64,000 bases of DNA, from assembly GCF_001522545.3 (NCBI RefSeq), contig NC_031799.1:33737958-33801957 (forward strand), written 5' to 3'. Below are positions 12,187 to 25,112 of the stretch, piece after piece. The first letter of the stretch is position 1; every line of letters starts with the position of its first letter. Origin of the DNA: Parus major (lineage: Eukaryota > Chordata > Aves > Passeriformes > Paridae). The notes beneath the pieces were generated by a model, which ran no database searches, was not told where the DNA came from, and saw nothing but the letters and a program-made list of their open reading frames with translations. The translations under genes were made by a program, and so were the position numbers.

Positions 12187-14506
12187 TTTTTAAACATTGA
12201 CAGGCAGGTGAATTTTGGTCAAAGGTGCAATTTATATACATAAACATTTGCTTTTTTATTAAAACTTAAAAATTGCTAACAGACTTTAAGAAAAAAAGTT
12301 TCAAAAACAGTCAACAAATGAAGCTGTCTTGATCACTACATGACCATTATTAAAACATGAGATTTTCTTTTATCTTAAAAGTCTACCAGCAAAATACTCA
12401 CTGGAAAGTCAGAAAATGAAAGAGGGCCTCCCAGCTCAAAGACTCAGATAGCAGCATCTCTCAGTATTTTTATGAAAATAAAATCCTAACTCTTAGCACT
12501 CTGACTTCTACTTTGGCCTTCTGTTCTGAACTTAATCTGAAATTATAACTATATACAGATTTACACTGGAAGTAACATAACAAAAGGTGAAAATCACAGT
12601 ATTTTGCAGCCTCTGTACCTGTGAAGTTCCCCCAGAGAAAGATGACAACCTGCAAGCCTCTACGTACTTATCTGTCAGTTGTGGGAATGAAAAGAGCCAG
12701 CCCTCCTTCCATGATACACAGTCCCTTTGTTCCCTGTGGTATGGTGAGATGAGTTTAAGAAGCTATAACTCATAATAAAAGACCATAATATATACAGGGA
12801 ACCAAAACATAGACCTGGCAGGCTGTAGCTCATCTCTTATTTTCTGACTGTTTTAGTTTGATCTGTCATTTACACACATTAGTATCTATGACTTTTTAAT
12901 TTTTTTAAAATTAATCTCATCAAAACCACTGACTTTTCTAAATTTGTAATGAAATATTCTTAAGTAATAAAAACTTTTTTCTGTTTTAAGAGACCGAGAG
13001 GACTTGCTGCACTGTTTCACTTTTTATTTGTACAAGCTGTGCTGCTGGGAGAAGTAGAAAAGCATCCAGTCTCAAGTGCAACTGTCTTTTGTACCCTAGG
13101 CTTTGCCTAGGCTTCTTGTCATACCATGCAGAAGGTATGCAGGGGCTTTTTATCCACTAAGTTCCTCAAACATGCACTACCAAATTTAATAATCAAAATG
13201 TAATTGGCCATTGATTAAAACAAAACAAAACCATTAGCCACTGTATTTCCCAAAGCTGGAAGCACTATGCAAACACTAATAAAAGCATAAATATTTTAAT
13301 TTGGATACAGATTTGAGGCACAAAACATGCTGACACATCCACATACAGTACTTGAACATGTTCTTGAACATTTTAACTCTCCCTCCTAACACTCCACCAA
13401 CAAACAAGTATCCTGATATTCCTCAAAAACCCTTTTTTGCTCTGCCTCCAAAACCAATTATTATGCTTGGTCATTTGCTCAGATTCCTGGAGAGCTACTC
13501 AACAGAAATTTGGAGCTTACAAAAACATTTCATGGCAAGTTAACTAAAGCTTGTTAGCATGGAAAGATACTGTAATGGCCAGCTAAATGCTGTATTACTG
13601 TTAATGCTTATTCTGTGGAATATTTTTGAAAAATATTCATCTTTGTGATTTCTTATAACATACTTCTTAGTTATCAAAGTGATGAGTACAGTGATTTACC
13701 AAGATTCTAGTTGCTTCTGAAGTCTAAATGTAGACAAGTTTTCGTAATCCTCATTAAACATGCCCACATTAATTTCGTAAAAGGATATTTAGCAGTTTCA
13801 CATAATTAAAACTTAAAACCTATGAAATTCCTTGAACATTATTAAAATTCAGTACGTAACTTAAAAGCAGTGACTGCTCTTTTCAACGCCAGTTTTATTT
13901 CCAACTGGAAAGCTCTGCTGCAGCAAATAAACTAAAAAAATGAATACAAATTATGAACTTTCAAGACAGAGAAGAAAATACTTCTGACTGTTGAAGCCCA
14001 CCCCCACTTTGTACTCTACTGGACATAGCCAGTACAAAAGAAAAGCAGAATGCAATAAAGATTTGGTAACACTGTTTTTAAACAGAAAAAGTTTTGCATC
14101 ACACCATTAAAAACATCATTCTATAAAAAAGTACAACCATTGGGAGGGAGAAGCTTTAACTTGTAAATATTAGATTCCAATCCATATTGTTGTCCACAAT
14201 GCCCCTGGAATCAACGAACTGCACAGCTTTTCCAGCTACCCAGCTGGTATGTCGACAGCTTCATTTAATATTCTTGTCTAGTGATACAGCAAAGACCTCT
14301 CATGCCTATTTTTAAATGCACATTTTTAATATTCAATATAATGTTACTCTTTAACAAACTCTTTACTCCCTGCTTCTTTTATGAAGCTTCCTGTGGTCTT
14401 TAAAGGGATTGTTAACCAAAGAATGGATCACACTCTTTCTGCATGAGCAAATTCAGAAACACTCCATTAAACCTTTCAGTATTTAATATAAAGAGTAATC
14501 TCTCAC

Positions 14507-14670
14507 CTCTGAGGAGATAAGCCAGTTGCTGAGTGATTAACTCTGGTGCCTTTTGAAGAATCTCTTTTACGACTAAAGAGGAAGAACATGCTTGTATCTC
14601 CAGGCTCCTGTCACATTGCTCATCTGGATTGATGACTTTGACAACAGCTGATTCCAAACTTTTATCCTCA
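14507..14670 (-). CDS. PRUNE2: PRUNE2 coding exon 4 (residues 115-170)
   Basis: The exon is 164 nt. Its first base completes the Ser codon split from exon 3, and its last base opens a Gly codon completed by exon 5 (CTCAGAG|GTGAGA). The translation begins SEDKSLESAVVKVINPDEQ and ends QQLAYLLR. It covers the central strand-helix part of the DHH domain. The Ser-rich SSSLVVKEIL segment corresponds to the conserved GSCATL-type motif III of PRUNE1. The acceptor (GATAG|TGAGG) has a weak pyrimidine tract with several purines, unlike the strong tracts of exons 5 and 6. It may be a less efficient splice site; this is inference. Confidence 0.94.
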
Positions 14671-15942
14671 CTATCAAGCAAATTTAGAAGTTATACATAT
14701 ATTTATCTTTATAGCTGCTTAGACAACTCAGTAAAAAAGTGCAAAATATTTTTTTAAATTTTGGTCTACAACAGCATTTTCATAGCTACCTGAAGCCTGC
14801 TATAAAGCCAAAGGATAACACAGGGGTCCTAAACCTGCTATTTTTAAAATTAAGTGTTCAGAGTTCTTTTACTGCTTGATACATCACTAAGTACAACATT
14901 TCCCTCATCAAAATCTATTAAATATTACTGACAAAAAGTATTTCTACATGCGCTGAAAATAGCCTTCTTTATATAGAGGAGATTCAGGATCTTCCCAACT
15001 GAATATTCTGAAAACTTTAAAAAAAACTTTTTGGTGTGTTTAGATACTTCTTGTTTCTGTTTACAATAGCAGTAACCAAGCCAAACTAATTTCAATAATA
15101 AAATACTAATTGTAACTCTTCAGAAGGAAGAAACACAGGAAGTGACAGTAATAAACAAAAAGCAGATCTTACAGATAATTTTTACTCTGAGGACTGAATG
15201 ATGCACTGAGCTGAAGGCACATAACACACCAACAGTTATGAGATTCACATATACTTCTCTCTTCAGATTTTCCCTACTTTTAGTCTATATAAACTTCTAT
15301 AAACTTCTCAGAGTACAATGGGGCCATAGGATGCTACTTGTCTTAAATGAAGTTCTAAGGACAGCTGGAAGTAAATGGCATCCTTCACTCTGGGCAAGAC
15401 AGGCATACCATTATAAAGAAGCTCTTCATAAAGAATTCACAATGGCCTCATAAATAGTCCCTCTTAAGGATGGGACTATTACAGGTATACGGACTCTGAT
15501 CTTCCGGAGATCAACTCCAAGCCTTTTGAAAGGCTGTCGTTGGTAAGGACCACAATAATCCAACCATCTTAACAGTACATATGCAAGTGTCTGGGTACCT
15601 ACAAATCAGTGAAAGATTCTCAAGGGAAAGCTAACTAAGAAGCAGAAAAAAACTCTGATCTCTTATCTACTGGCCACAGGAAACTTCCAGACTATTTAAC
15701 TAAATTAAAATATCTAATCTCAGATGTGCGTAAACACAAGGTTCTTGAAAGTGGAAATTCCATTAAAAGTGATGCAAAAATCATGTTCACCTTGTTACAT
15801 TCATTGAACATAAAGGGAGAAAAAATACATTTTTTTTAGGTCTGTATTAACATAGCAATATTGCTATTAATACAGAAAAAATGTAATTTTTTAAACAGTT
15901 CAAACTCACATAAGCCACCTTACTGTACATAAAATACAATAC
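14671..15942 (-). other. PRUNE2: PRUNE2 intron 3 (1.3 kb)
   Basis: GT-AG, phase 2. AT-rich sequence with no interspersed repeat, RNA gene or exon recognised. Confidence 0.9.
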
Positions 15943-16145
15943 CTCATCAGCATGTTGCTGTTTACAAGTGTTAAAGACAATTTCCCTTCAGCATTCAGCT
16001 GATGCAAATTGATTTCATCTCGGAAGATATGGAATGACTCTGGGATATTCAGCTCCTCCAAAATAAATCTTGTCTCAGTGAAGTAGCTGAAGTCTCTTCT
16101 TGGTATGTTCAACACAGGTAAGCAAAGAACATCAGGAGGACTGAC
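15943..16145 (-). CDS. PRUNE2: PRUNE2 coding exon 3 (residues 48-115, FRDE motif and degenerate DHH motif)
   Basis: The exon is 203 nt, begins in phase 0 (TTACAG|GTC) and ends after two bases of a codon (ATGAG|GTATTG). The translation starts VSPPDVLCLPVLNI and contains the PRUNE-typical FRDE motif at residues 88-91, whose Asp (D90) is the second metal-site acid in active family members. The position that reads Asp-His-His in PRUNE1 reads N109-S110-N111 here, so the name-giving triad is gone. From memory, human PRUNE2 also lacks the triad, so this looks like a paralogue-wide change and not an error. The exon sits 443 nt from exon 2 and 1272 nt from exon 4. Confidence 0.95.
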
Positions 16146-16588
16146 CTGTAACACAGCATAGTAACATAGCATTTGTGAGAATCTGACTTGTTTTTCATCA
16201 GGACAGTACTTTAACACAGTGAGCAATTAGAAACAGCCTGGATTTTCTGCTTGGGGCTTTCTCCCCTTTACTTAATTAAAAGAAAAAAGAAGTATTTCGC
16301 ACTTTTTTTCCCCTCATCTGTCTCTGTTCCTACAGAGTACCTACAAAAGAATAGGAAGAGGAATGAAACACAGGACTGATTTTTCATGCTACTCAATAAG
16401 CCATTTAATAACCACTCATTCATTTTTGTATTAAAAGAAATGTTATTTATCTCTTAAAAAATCATTTTCAATAATAACAAAATCATTGTCCAGAAAATAT
16501 ATTTTTACAGCAATTGACTTAACAATAAAATGTCTATAACAACCTGGAACAAGTGAATTAAGACCACTCGGTCCAATTTTTCCTTTAC
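16146..16588 (-). other. PRUNE2: PRUNE2 intron 2 (443 bp)
   Basis: Short GT-AG intron between the two exons that carry the acidic metal-site motifs of the DHH fold. AT-rich, with no repeat or secondary feature recognised. Confidence 0.9.
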
Positions 16589-16693
16589 CTTGTCTAGAAA
16601 ATAGGCATAGGCCAGGGTAGAAATAAGTGAATCCAAATCACAGGGTTTATTCCCAAGAACAACATGGACTTTTTCCAGGCGTTTGCTCCTGTT
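16589..16693 (-). CDS. PRUNE2: PRUNE2 coding exon 2 (residues 13-47, DHH motif I)
   Basis: The exon is 105 nt, phase 0 at both ends, bounded by TTACAG and AAG|GTAAAG. It encodes 35 residues starting NRSKRLEKVHVVLGNKPCDL. It carries the first conserved motif of the DHH phosphoesterase fold, CDLDS (C30, D31, D33, S34), within the first beta-strand region where the acidic residues bind metal in active relatives. The segment ending YAYFLDK is the following helix. The exon is separated from exon 1 by a 25.5 kb intron and from exon 3 by only 443 nt. Resemblance to both PRUNE1 and PRUNE2 is strong, so I am confident this is a true exon and not a processed copy. Confidence 0.95.
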
Positions 16694-17946
16694 CTGTAAG
16701 ACATTAGAAGACAATTGCCATGAGTGGATATGATGAGAAAAAAGTAAAATCACCATGACATTTTAAAGGACAAGTTAAATATCAGACTTTGTTCTCAGTT
16801 GTAGCATTTTTCACTGCTGGCTGGAGGAGTGGACTTCTTGTGGGATAAGACATTCCTTGGCTTCAGAGTTCCCAAGAAAGCCCAAAACTAAATTTCACTA
16901 GACACCATAGCTTAGAACCCAGTGAGGTCTGAAACTGACAGAAGTCCCTTTCACAGCAAAGTAAGAGATAAGCAGCAGCTTCAGTGTATGTGCGGAAAAG
17001 CTTTTCAAAACACCTGACAAATTCATTCATAAAACAGACAAAAAGGGTGTAGAAATACACAAAACAAAATGCACAGGAAATAATACCTACCAAGTTGTGA
17101 TTTTAATTTTACCCTTTTCACTTAGCTGAAATCAGTAAACAGACAAAGCAACTGCCTTTCACACTGAATCTTCAGAAGCTGAACACAGCTGAAGTACTAA
17201 GAGTTTTGAACTGTTCTCACTTAATAAAATTAGGAGCCTTTCCAACAAGAGGAAAAGAGAAGACTGTGTGAAAGAAAAGTACTGAAGGGAAGGATCTACC
17301 TTCTTCATAACCACACATAAAACATAAGATTAAGTTTTTCTCTTGTGCACATCAGTATGGTCAAGCTAGCTGCATGGAAACATAACAGTTTATTTACTTT
17401 CACTGCTTCTTAATTGGTGAAACATAGGAGCCTGATGCTAAGAGACGTGCTTCAGACACAAACACACGAAAGTAAACATTTTTATATTGGCATGTACAGG
17501 TTGATGTACTTTCTGTTACTTTTAACTTGAATTCTGGGTGTCAAAATTTTAATCTTTCAACAGAAGCATGTAATTACCCTTAATAATTATAAATGTGCAA
17601 TTTTTCTTAAGTTAACCTTTTTCCTCTATGTCAAGTCTTAGTTCTACCTGGATATAAGGACTTAGGTTCTCTTTCCATTAATAGAACACAGCCATCAAAA
17701 TACGTTTGAGTATTAAATCCAGGACACATTCTCCATTCCCTATTTTTCAGGAAAGACAGATTTAGCTTACTGAAGAATACAATGTCTGGAACAGATACAT
17801 TCATTTACGCTCTAAGACTTCAACAAACTGTCTCCATATACTCTTTTCAATATAATTTTTGTAACATGTTTTTCTGCAGCATGCATTTGATTGATCTGCC
17901 ACAATAAAGAACAAAAATAAAGCTCATAAGCTCATCCTTTTTTCAG

Positions 17947-18575
17947 TACCCTCTCAGTAAAGAATTTCTTCTTAATATCTAACCTAAACCTGTCCTTTTC
18001 CAGTTTATGGCCATTTGCACTTGTACTATCACTATGCATCCTTGTCAAAAGTTTCTCTCCAGCTTTCCTGTATTTCCCCTTTACGTTATGGAATGCTGCT
18101 CTAAGGTCTTCCTGCAGCCATCTTCAGGCTGAACATTGCCAAGTCTCTGAACCTGTCTTTATAAGAGAGCTGCTTCAGCCCTGTGATCAATTTTAAGGAT
18201 CTCCTGTGGACTCCAACAGTTTCATGTCCTCCCTATGCTGGGACCCCAGAGCTGATGCAGGGTTCCAGGAGGGGTCTCAGCAGAGCAGAGCAGAGGGGCA
18301 GAATCCCCTCCCTGGCCCTGCTGCCCACACTACTCTGGATGCAGCCCAGGACCTGTTTGGCTTTCTGAGATGTAGGCACACATTTCCAGTTTACAATGAA
18401 CACACACCCATAAGTCTTTCTCCTCAGGGCTGCTCTCCACCCAGCCTGTGTTTTCGCTTGGCACTGGCCTGGCCCAGGTGCAGCACCTTGCCCTTGGCCT
18501 TGTGGTTCATGAGGTTCACCCAGGCCCATCTCTCAAGCCTGTCAAGGTCCCTCTGTGGTACTGACAGTGACTAGC
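17947..18575 (-). mobile_element. CR1 LINE fragment (end of ORF2 and part of 3' region)
   Basis: Read on the minus strand this runs from a CR1 reverse-transcriptase C-terminal region into the 3' untranslated region. On the plus strand the signature order is AGTAAAGAATTTCTTCTTAA, CTCCAGCTTTCCTGTA, AGGCTGAACATTGCC, CTCCTGTGGACTCCAACAG, GGACCCCAGAGCTGATGCAG, GGGGTCTCAGCAGAGCAGAG, CAGCCTGTGTTTTCGCTTGG, CAGGTGCAGCACCTTGCCCT. Both the extreme 3' end and most of ORF2 are absent. Open frames across it on both strands are remnants or shadows of this element. Confidence 0.9.
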
Positions 18576-21500
18576 AGTATCTTTTTCCTCACCTTTCCTG
18601 CTTTTCACTGAACAGAACTTGCTTCTCTTCTGCTTCCCCTCTTGCAGATCCAAGATACATGATTTCACCATTATTTCATTTCCCCATGTGCAGCTGAATG
18701 AATGGCTTTTTAGCATAATAACCATGCAACCCTGAAGTATTGCATACTGCTCATTTTTCATGTGCAACACTGCTTCCTCTTTCACCATCTCAAATACAAT
18801 TAGTTTGGTTAGCCTTCTGCCTGTTAAATCAGCCACCTTCAGGAAAAGCAGCCACATGGATGGAAGGCTTCCTCTCACAGGTCTTCCCAAGCAAAATCCT
18901 GGGCAGAGAAGCCCACAGTCCAGAAGACAAAGATCCATAAACCCAGAACGGCTTAGCTATAATAGGACTAAAATGTAACTAACTCCTACAGTTACCACAG
19001 CTAAACCTGAGGGGAAACTTGAACTGTCAATATCTCTAAGAATTAAAAAATTAAGGAGGTTAATGATGAAGCCAGAACTCTTGAATTAAAATGCATAAGA
19101 GAGCAGAGATTTCTCTTCATGATGATGAGTTTTTGTTTAGCTAGATTAAAGGTAAATTGTAAAATGCACAAGCACTAGATGGCTGGGATAAAATGAATTA
19201 AAGAAATCATGTGTCATTTTCAGATGGCATCAGTCAGGATAACTTAATTTAGATCAGACCTGCTAGATTAACATTCACTTATTGTGCTCAGGAAAGCGAT
19301 TTATAAACATTAGTCTACTTCTGTAAGAGATCTGATTCTCTCATATCTCTCACAGATATTTACCATGAAGAAATTCTCATATCTGTTCAGTTTTGTTGTC
19401 TAGTAATACATAAAAGCATGACTATGCAACTGCATCTCTATGTAACTGCAGTTAAAGTATCATTTATTAGTTCCCACCTGCATCAAACAGCTGATATATT
19501 CAAACATACTGCAATACTGGCAATCAGGTTTGTAAAAGTTTTGATCAGGACATGTTAACCATAATGATTGATCAAACTACAGTATTCCAGTCAAAAATTA
19601 CATTGTCTCTACTTTTTTTTTTTCTTCTGCTAATAGAGAAGCTGAAGTGATCTTGCAAGATAATAAACACTGAAGACTCAGTATAAACAGGAATGCCTAA
19701 AAATGCCTACTGTCTCAAGGCAAAAAAAACTTTTCTATTTCCTTCATACACATTCACCCGCAGTCACACACAGCCTTGCTTTCTGAGTCACTACTTGCTT
19801 TTTGCCTCAAATTTCACAAGTCCTGTGCCTAAACTGTAATGAAATCACTGACTTTTACTGTATTGAATGGGACAGCACTTAACAAGCACAGCAATTCTTT
19901 GAAGAAACAATATGGCTTAACAGAAGCATATTAAAAAGGAGGAAGCTACAGAACCACATATATATGTGTGTTATATACAGTGTCGGATACAACACTGAAA
20001 ACGTCTCCAGTCTTGTGGCTGAAGCACCAGCCAGGGGATGGATGCAAGCTTCACAGACACAGCTTTCCTGGAGGAGCACAGGGGAAAACCCTACCTACTC
20101 AGACTAAGGCCAAGATAGTAAAAAAATCTATCTTTCAATATTTAAAGTCATCAAATCACATGAAAGAGGATTTCTGTACCTGAAATTCTACCTCCAAATC
20201 AGAGGTACAATTTACTGAGTAGTCATTTTGGAGCACAACTTGCATTTGCCTTATAGTACCAGGCAGTATTATGCTTCCAGTGGCCTGAGGGCTTTTAACA
20301 TAATTATACGTCTCTGCTGTCTAAGAAATGGTTTTAAGCCAAAGCAAAGTTAATTTAATATTTAATGCAAAGTTACAGTTAGTTAAATACTTTCTAAGTC
20401 TTTCCAGAAGAAAGCTTTATACTGGCCTGGAAAAAACCAGATGGTCTCTTATTATAAGAAGATATATAAGAGAATCTTTGTTTTCTCCCACTTTTTAGGT
20501 CAGTCAAAAAAATTATTGTATTTCTCTGCCCCTGTAGTATCCCAATTATCATGGACAGTATATGACACATAGTAATCTAAAGTAGTAGCTGTCAAATATC
20601 TGGTCACACAATGATTCTTCCCTAAGGAAAGTAAGTATGGTCACAAAAATTTCAAGTGTGACACATTCTAATAATTAACTATTTAATATCCATTGTACAG
20701 TCTTGCTTTACTTACAAATCTGAAAAAAAACAACCTTTTACAGCAAACACCAATACCACTAGAAGAACAAAATATAAAACAAAAGGGGAATTTTCTAATT
20801 CCACACCATCTGCTTTTGTGTGGGAGACACAGCCTTACCAGTAAGATAAAAAAAAGTGGAAGGATCAAAAAACTTAACACCATCCTTAGGAATTGCTGGA
20901 GAGGCATAAAATGTTATCTGATACTTTGCTTTGAATGGGATACGATAAGACTATAACTAGTCTATAAAAAAGACTAGGAGAAGGTCTTCACACCTTAGCT
21001 GTTGTACATATAGAAGTTTTATTAGCATAATTTATCCAGTCATACTTGCACTCTGATGATGAGTGCACTTCCTTACAGCAGGTTGAGCATAGCCTTATGA
21101 TTACATCTGCTCTTCTGAAATTAGTATTTTAAAAGCTATATTTAAGAGTCAACCTCTTGATAAAAATAGTTTTATTTTAAAATGTTGCTTCCCAAATTCA
21201 CAATATTCCACAGGATTAGGATTTTCCTTCAAAATTAATAATGGAAATGAGGCATGGTAGCTATCTGACATGCCAGCCAGGTAAGAAAGTCTTATCTTTA
21301 GATTGTTCCTGGAATTTCCACAGGACAGGAACTCTCTATTCCAGTCATTTCTAATCAAGAATTGGCACGGTCAACTATTGTTGATGAGAATGTAGTTCAG
21401 TATTTCTGCATTACCAACAGGCTCTGACTTGGAATTCTTCAAGCAGACAAACTTAACACTATTCAAGAAATAATCCTGAGAAACTAGAAACATTTATTCC

Positions 21501-24500
21501 TTTTTCAATTTTAGTTTATTTTACAGCCTGTAACTGCAAGCAAGTCTGCTCTGCTTGTTTTGGAAATATCTTCTCTCTAGCTTATTATATATATATACAT
21601 TCACATTGAAAAAATCCAGAAATGAACAATGATTTCTACATCACATTTGAAAAGGAATAGCTGGAATAATCAAATAATGCATAAATTTCCTTTTAATATA
21701 AGAAAGAAGCACTACATAAAATCAGAACATCAATCAAAATCTTGTTGGCTCCTTTTAAAATTATATTTATTCCATCAATTATTTTGGCATTGATTTTCAC
21801 CATGTTTTATAAGCTTTACATGTTTGCACTCTCCTGCTTCTACAGATTTTTTGCCTTCAGGATCAACACTTGACACACCACTCCTACTAGATCATAGAGT
21901 GTATGTACCCAGAATACCCAATAGTATGTGGTTTTCAAACTGAATCCTACATAGGGTACATTTATATGCCCAACTTGCACACAAGTTTGAAAGTGTGACT
22001 TTGACACCATATGCTTTTATCCCAACTTTGCTGCTATATCAAGGTAAAAACTGCATTAAGTCAGACAGACATTAAATATGCTTTGTCTTAGAGAAACCTA
22101 AGTTTTTATGATGTCAGATAAACAAAATGATAAAGCAAATTCTTATTTTAATGGCTTTAGGCTCAGTAACAACATTACATTACTCTTCCTGCAAGACAAA
22201 CAGGATATGGTCTCCTGTGGCTGGAAAAGGAAAATGTTCCCAGCACAATGATTATTAAGCTTTACTCAGCAGTACTTCAACAGTCTGTCAATAGGATTCT
22301 CTTTGACAGAAGTTACTAAAATAAAAATCAAAGTCTCCCTCTTTCGTTTTTGCCACATTAGTTCATTTGTTGTTCCAAAAAACCTATGTCTTGCATAGGA
22401 TTAGCGCTCTCACCTAATAACTGAGTATTCAGCATACAGAAATTCAGCTTTGGAAAAGATCAAGTTATATTCCTATTCCAGGTCATCTTCAGTGCCTAAA
22501 GACAGTCACACAAAATCTCTGAATTTCCACCTCAAGCTAACTCCTCTTCCCACTTCCTCCCCACCTGCCACTTAACATGCAGAAGTGAGACTAGGATGCC
22601 TACCTAGCTAACAGGACTTGATTGTATTTATCTCCTCTAGGAATTGTTTGGCTTACTATAGAACCAAACTCTTCTGCGAGATATTTGATATAAATGACTT
22701 TAAGGAGTACATTTTCCTGAGGAGCAGAGTGCCCCTGTCATATATCAGCTCTGTGATGTGTCAGGAGGTGACTGGTAGCAATAAACATCATACACTGCAG
22801 AGGCTAAATAAATTATATAGAGCAAAGAGAAAGTGTATTGGAGAAAAACAGGTGGGTTTGTTTTGGTGAAAGCAAGGGAATGAAATCCAAACAAAGCAGT
22901 TAATTTACCTGCCTCTCACAGATCTAGCATCTGACCTTGGATTGCTTAAGTTTAGCTGCTTCTTTAAAATGAAGGAAGCAACCAAGTTTAAGTTTACCAA
23001 CAGCCAGGCAGCACTTGAACACTGCATCTTAAAAAGCATTTGGAGTTAAGTTTCATATTTCTTAAGTCACAATAACCCTCAGGCGATGGGCACCAAGCTG
23101 AACATGAAACCATAGCCTGAAGTAGGCCAACAACTCAGTGGCAATATCATTAGTGAGCAGGAAAATCATAGTTGGAAGAGAAGATCAGGCCAAAGTCACT
23201 TCCACTTTCGCCTTTCTTGTTCAGCAGGTTTTTATCATACTGAAATTCAAAAATGCCTGGTTTTTTACCCATTCTCTTCCAAGAATTATGATGAAAAGAT
23301 ACCAGTCTTTGTTTTGTTTCAGTTTTTAACTTCAGCATTATTTCAGCTGCTCTTTCTTATTCCACGATGAAAACCAGACACCTATTCCTGCTCTGCTCTG
23401 CCATGCCACAAAAACTCTTTATTATCACTGGCAGCTTCTTTTTCCATGAGGGAATTCTATTACTGTAATATGTTGTACTCCTGTTGTCCTTCTGAAAGAT
23501 AAATATTTGGTTGATTTGATTTAAAGGCTGAGCACAGAATAAAAATCATAATACTGTGCTTTTTAGTAAAATGACAGTACACTCAAAATAAAACCTGACT
23601 TAAAAAAAAATTATTTGGGATCTTATGAGAATAAAACATGATTCATTATGAAAATGCACTTTTTACTAATACAGTAATTAGTTAGGTCTACACTGTTTAG
23701 ATCTCTGAAGACCTCACTATAACACTAATATCAGAACCACAGATACACTGCAAATGAGGAAGAGAAAATGTGTAATTTCATTCCTGTATTACTTTTAACA
23801 TGCAGATGATTTCAGTGTAGGGCTAATCACTAATAAAATTACTTAATGCCTATTACTCCTTTTCACATGGATGACACTACAGCAATAGAAATTTCTAAGT
23901 AGTTAATTTAGTAAGTTCATCTGGGTTCAGGCTAGGGACAGAGACGTTACCTCTTGAACACATACACATATATCAGAAATACCCATGTATGGAGTGAAGC
24001 TCTTATTCTGATCATTTGGGCTGTGTCCAAGTATCCAGTCTGCTCATGAAATCCAGAGGTCATTAATACAATGACCCACAGAACACTTACTGGAGCAATC
24101 TCAAACCTCCTTGATCAACTTGCCTTAGCAAAAAATTCAGTTCACCATGACACACCTCCCCTTCAGCATAACCAAAGAGGTATAAACCTATATCAGTACT
24201 ACTGAACTAAGACCCCCCCAACATGTGTTGAGGTGACTGGGGTCTTCCCTGTCACTCACAGTACCTTCCTTTTGCACAGGCCATCCTTCTCCAAAGCAGA
24301 ATCATGTAAAAATGTGCTAATGATGTCTTCAGAGCCAGACATATGAGATTTAGGAGCTGATCCTCCAAACCCATTTCATCAGTTTATACCATTGCATTTC
24401 TCCAGAAGTCAATTAGCCTAGACATATCAGCAGATATTTCACCTCTGCACTTCCCATGGACAGTCCTCTTCTGATGCTAAGTAGCATCCACAGAGCTTTC

Positions 24501-25047
24501 AGAATTGCTCTCATGTGACAAAGTATGTTTCAGCATAAACATTACCCAAAACGTTTTCTGAATCAGACTTCCCCATCTATCCCTGAAGCATTAAGAAGAC
24601 ATCTAAACATATTTCCTTGATACCATTTAGCTCACTGCAGATATTTGCTGCGTTTTAAGCACACTATTTACTGCATTAAATAACCTCATAATCACATTTA
24701 AAGGCTTAGTGATCTAGTGCCACCAATATACTAAAATATATGATAACAAATGCAGTCAGCATTTTCCATACCATATGTTTGTAAATGTTATTCTGCAGGG
24801 AACCAATTAAAACTATAGAAAATTTGGAACACAGACATATGGAACAAAACAAAGCAACTTATCTTGTCACCATGGTGCTTGCTCAGTACATCGATTAGGG
24901 AATGGTGATATTATAGGACAAACAAATGTCACTTTAATTAAAGTATGCTGAAAGGCAATATACAATAGCAATCTAAAACATTAGTTTTTGCTGTGCTAGT
25001 GTTAGTTTTCCTTTTAATTAGATAAAGCAGTCAAAATACACTCCTGG

Positions 25048-25112
25048 AAAGGAAAAAACAAACAAAAAAAACCCAAAAAAACCCCAAAAAACAACAACAA
25101 AAAAACACACTA
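25048..25112 (+). repeat. A-rich low-complexity tract
   Basis: Runs of A broken by single to quadruple C (AAACCCAAAAAAACCCC and ACAACAACAAAA type), inside PRUNE2 intron 1. Confidence 0.9.

Larger units (their letters stand above)
7929..14506 (-). other. PRUNE2: PRUNE2 intron 4 (6.6 kb)
   Basis: GT-AG, phase 1. It contains one CR1 3' fragment (8343-8530), a GTT/GCT trinucleotide tract (12155-12186) and a small 7-bp palindrome with a 3-nt centre at 13095-13111. Otherwise it is unremarkable AT-rich intronic sequence. Confidence 0.88.

Noticed and set aside
18206..18574. Overlapping 98-140 codon frames on both strands
   Set aside because: They lie within or next to the CR1 element at 17947-18575 and reflect its decayed reverse-transcriptase region or its complement.
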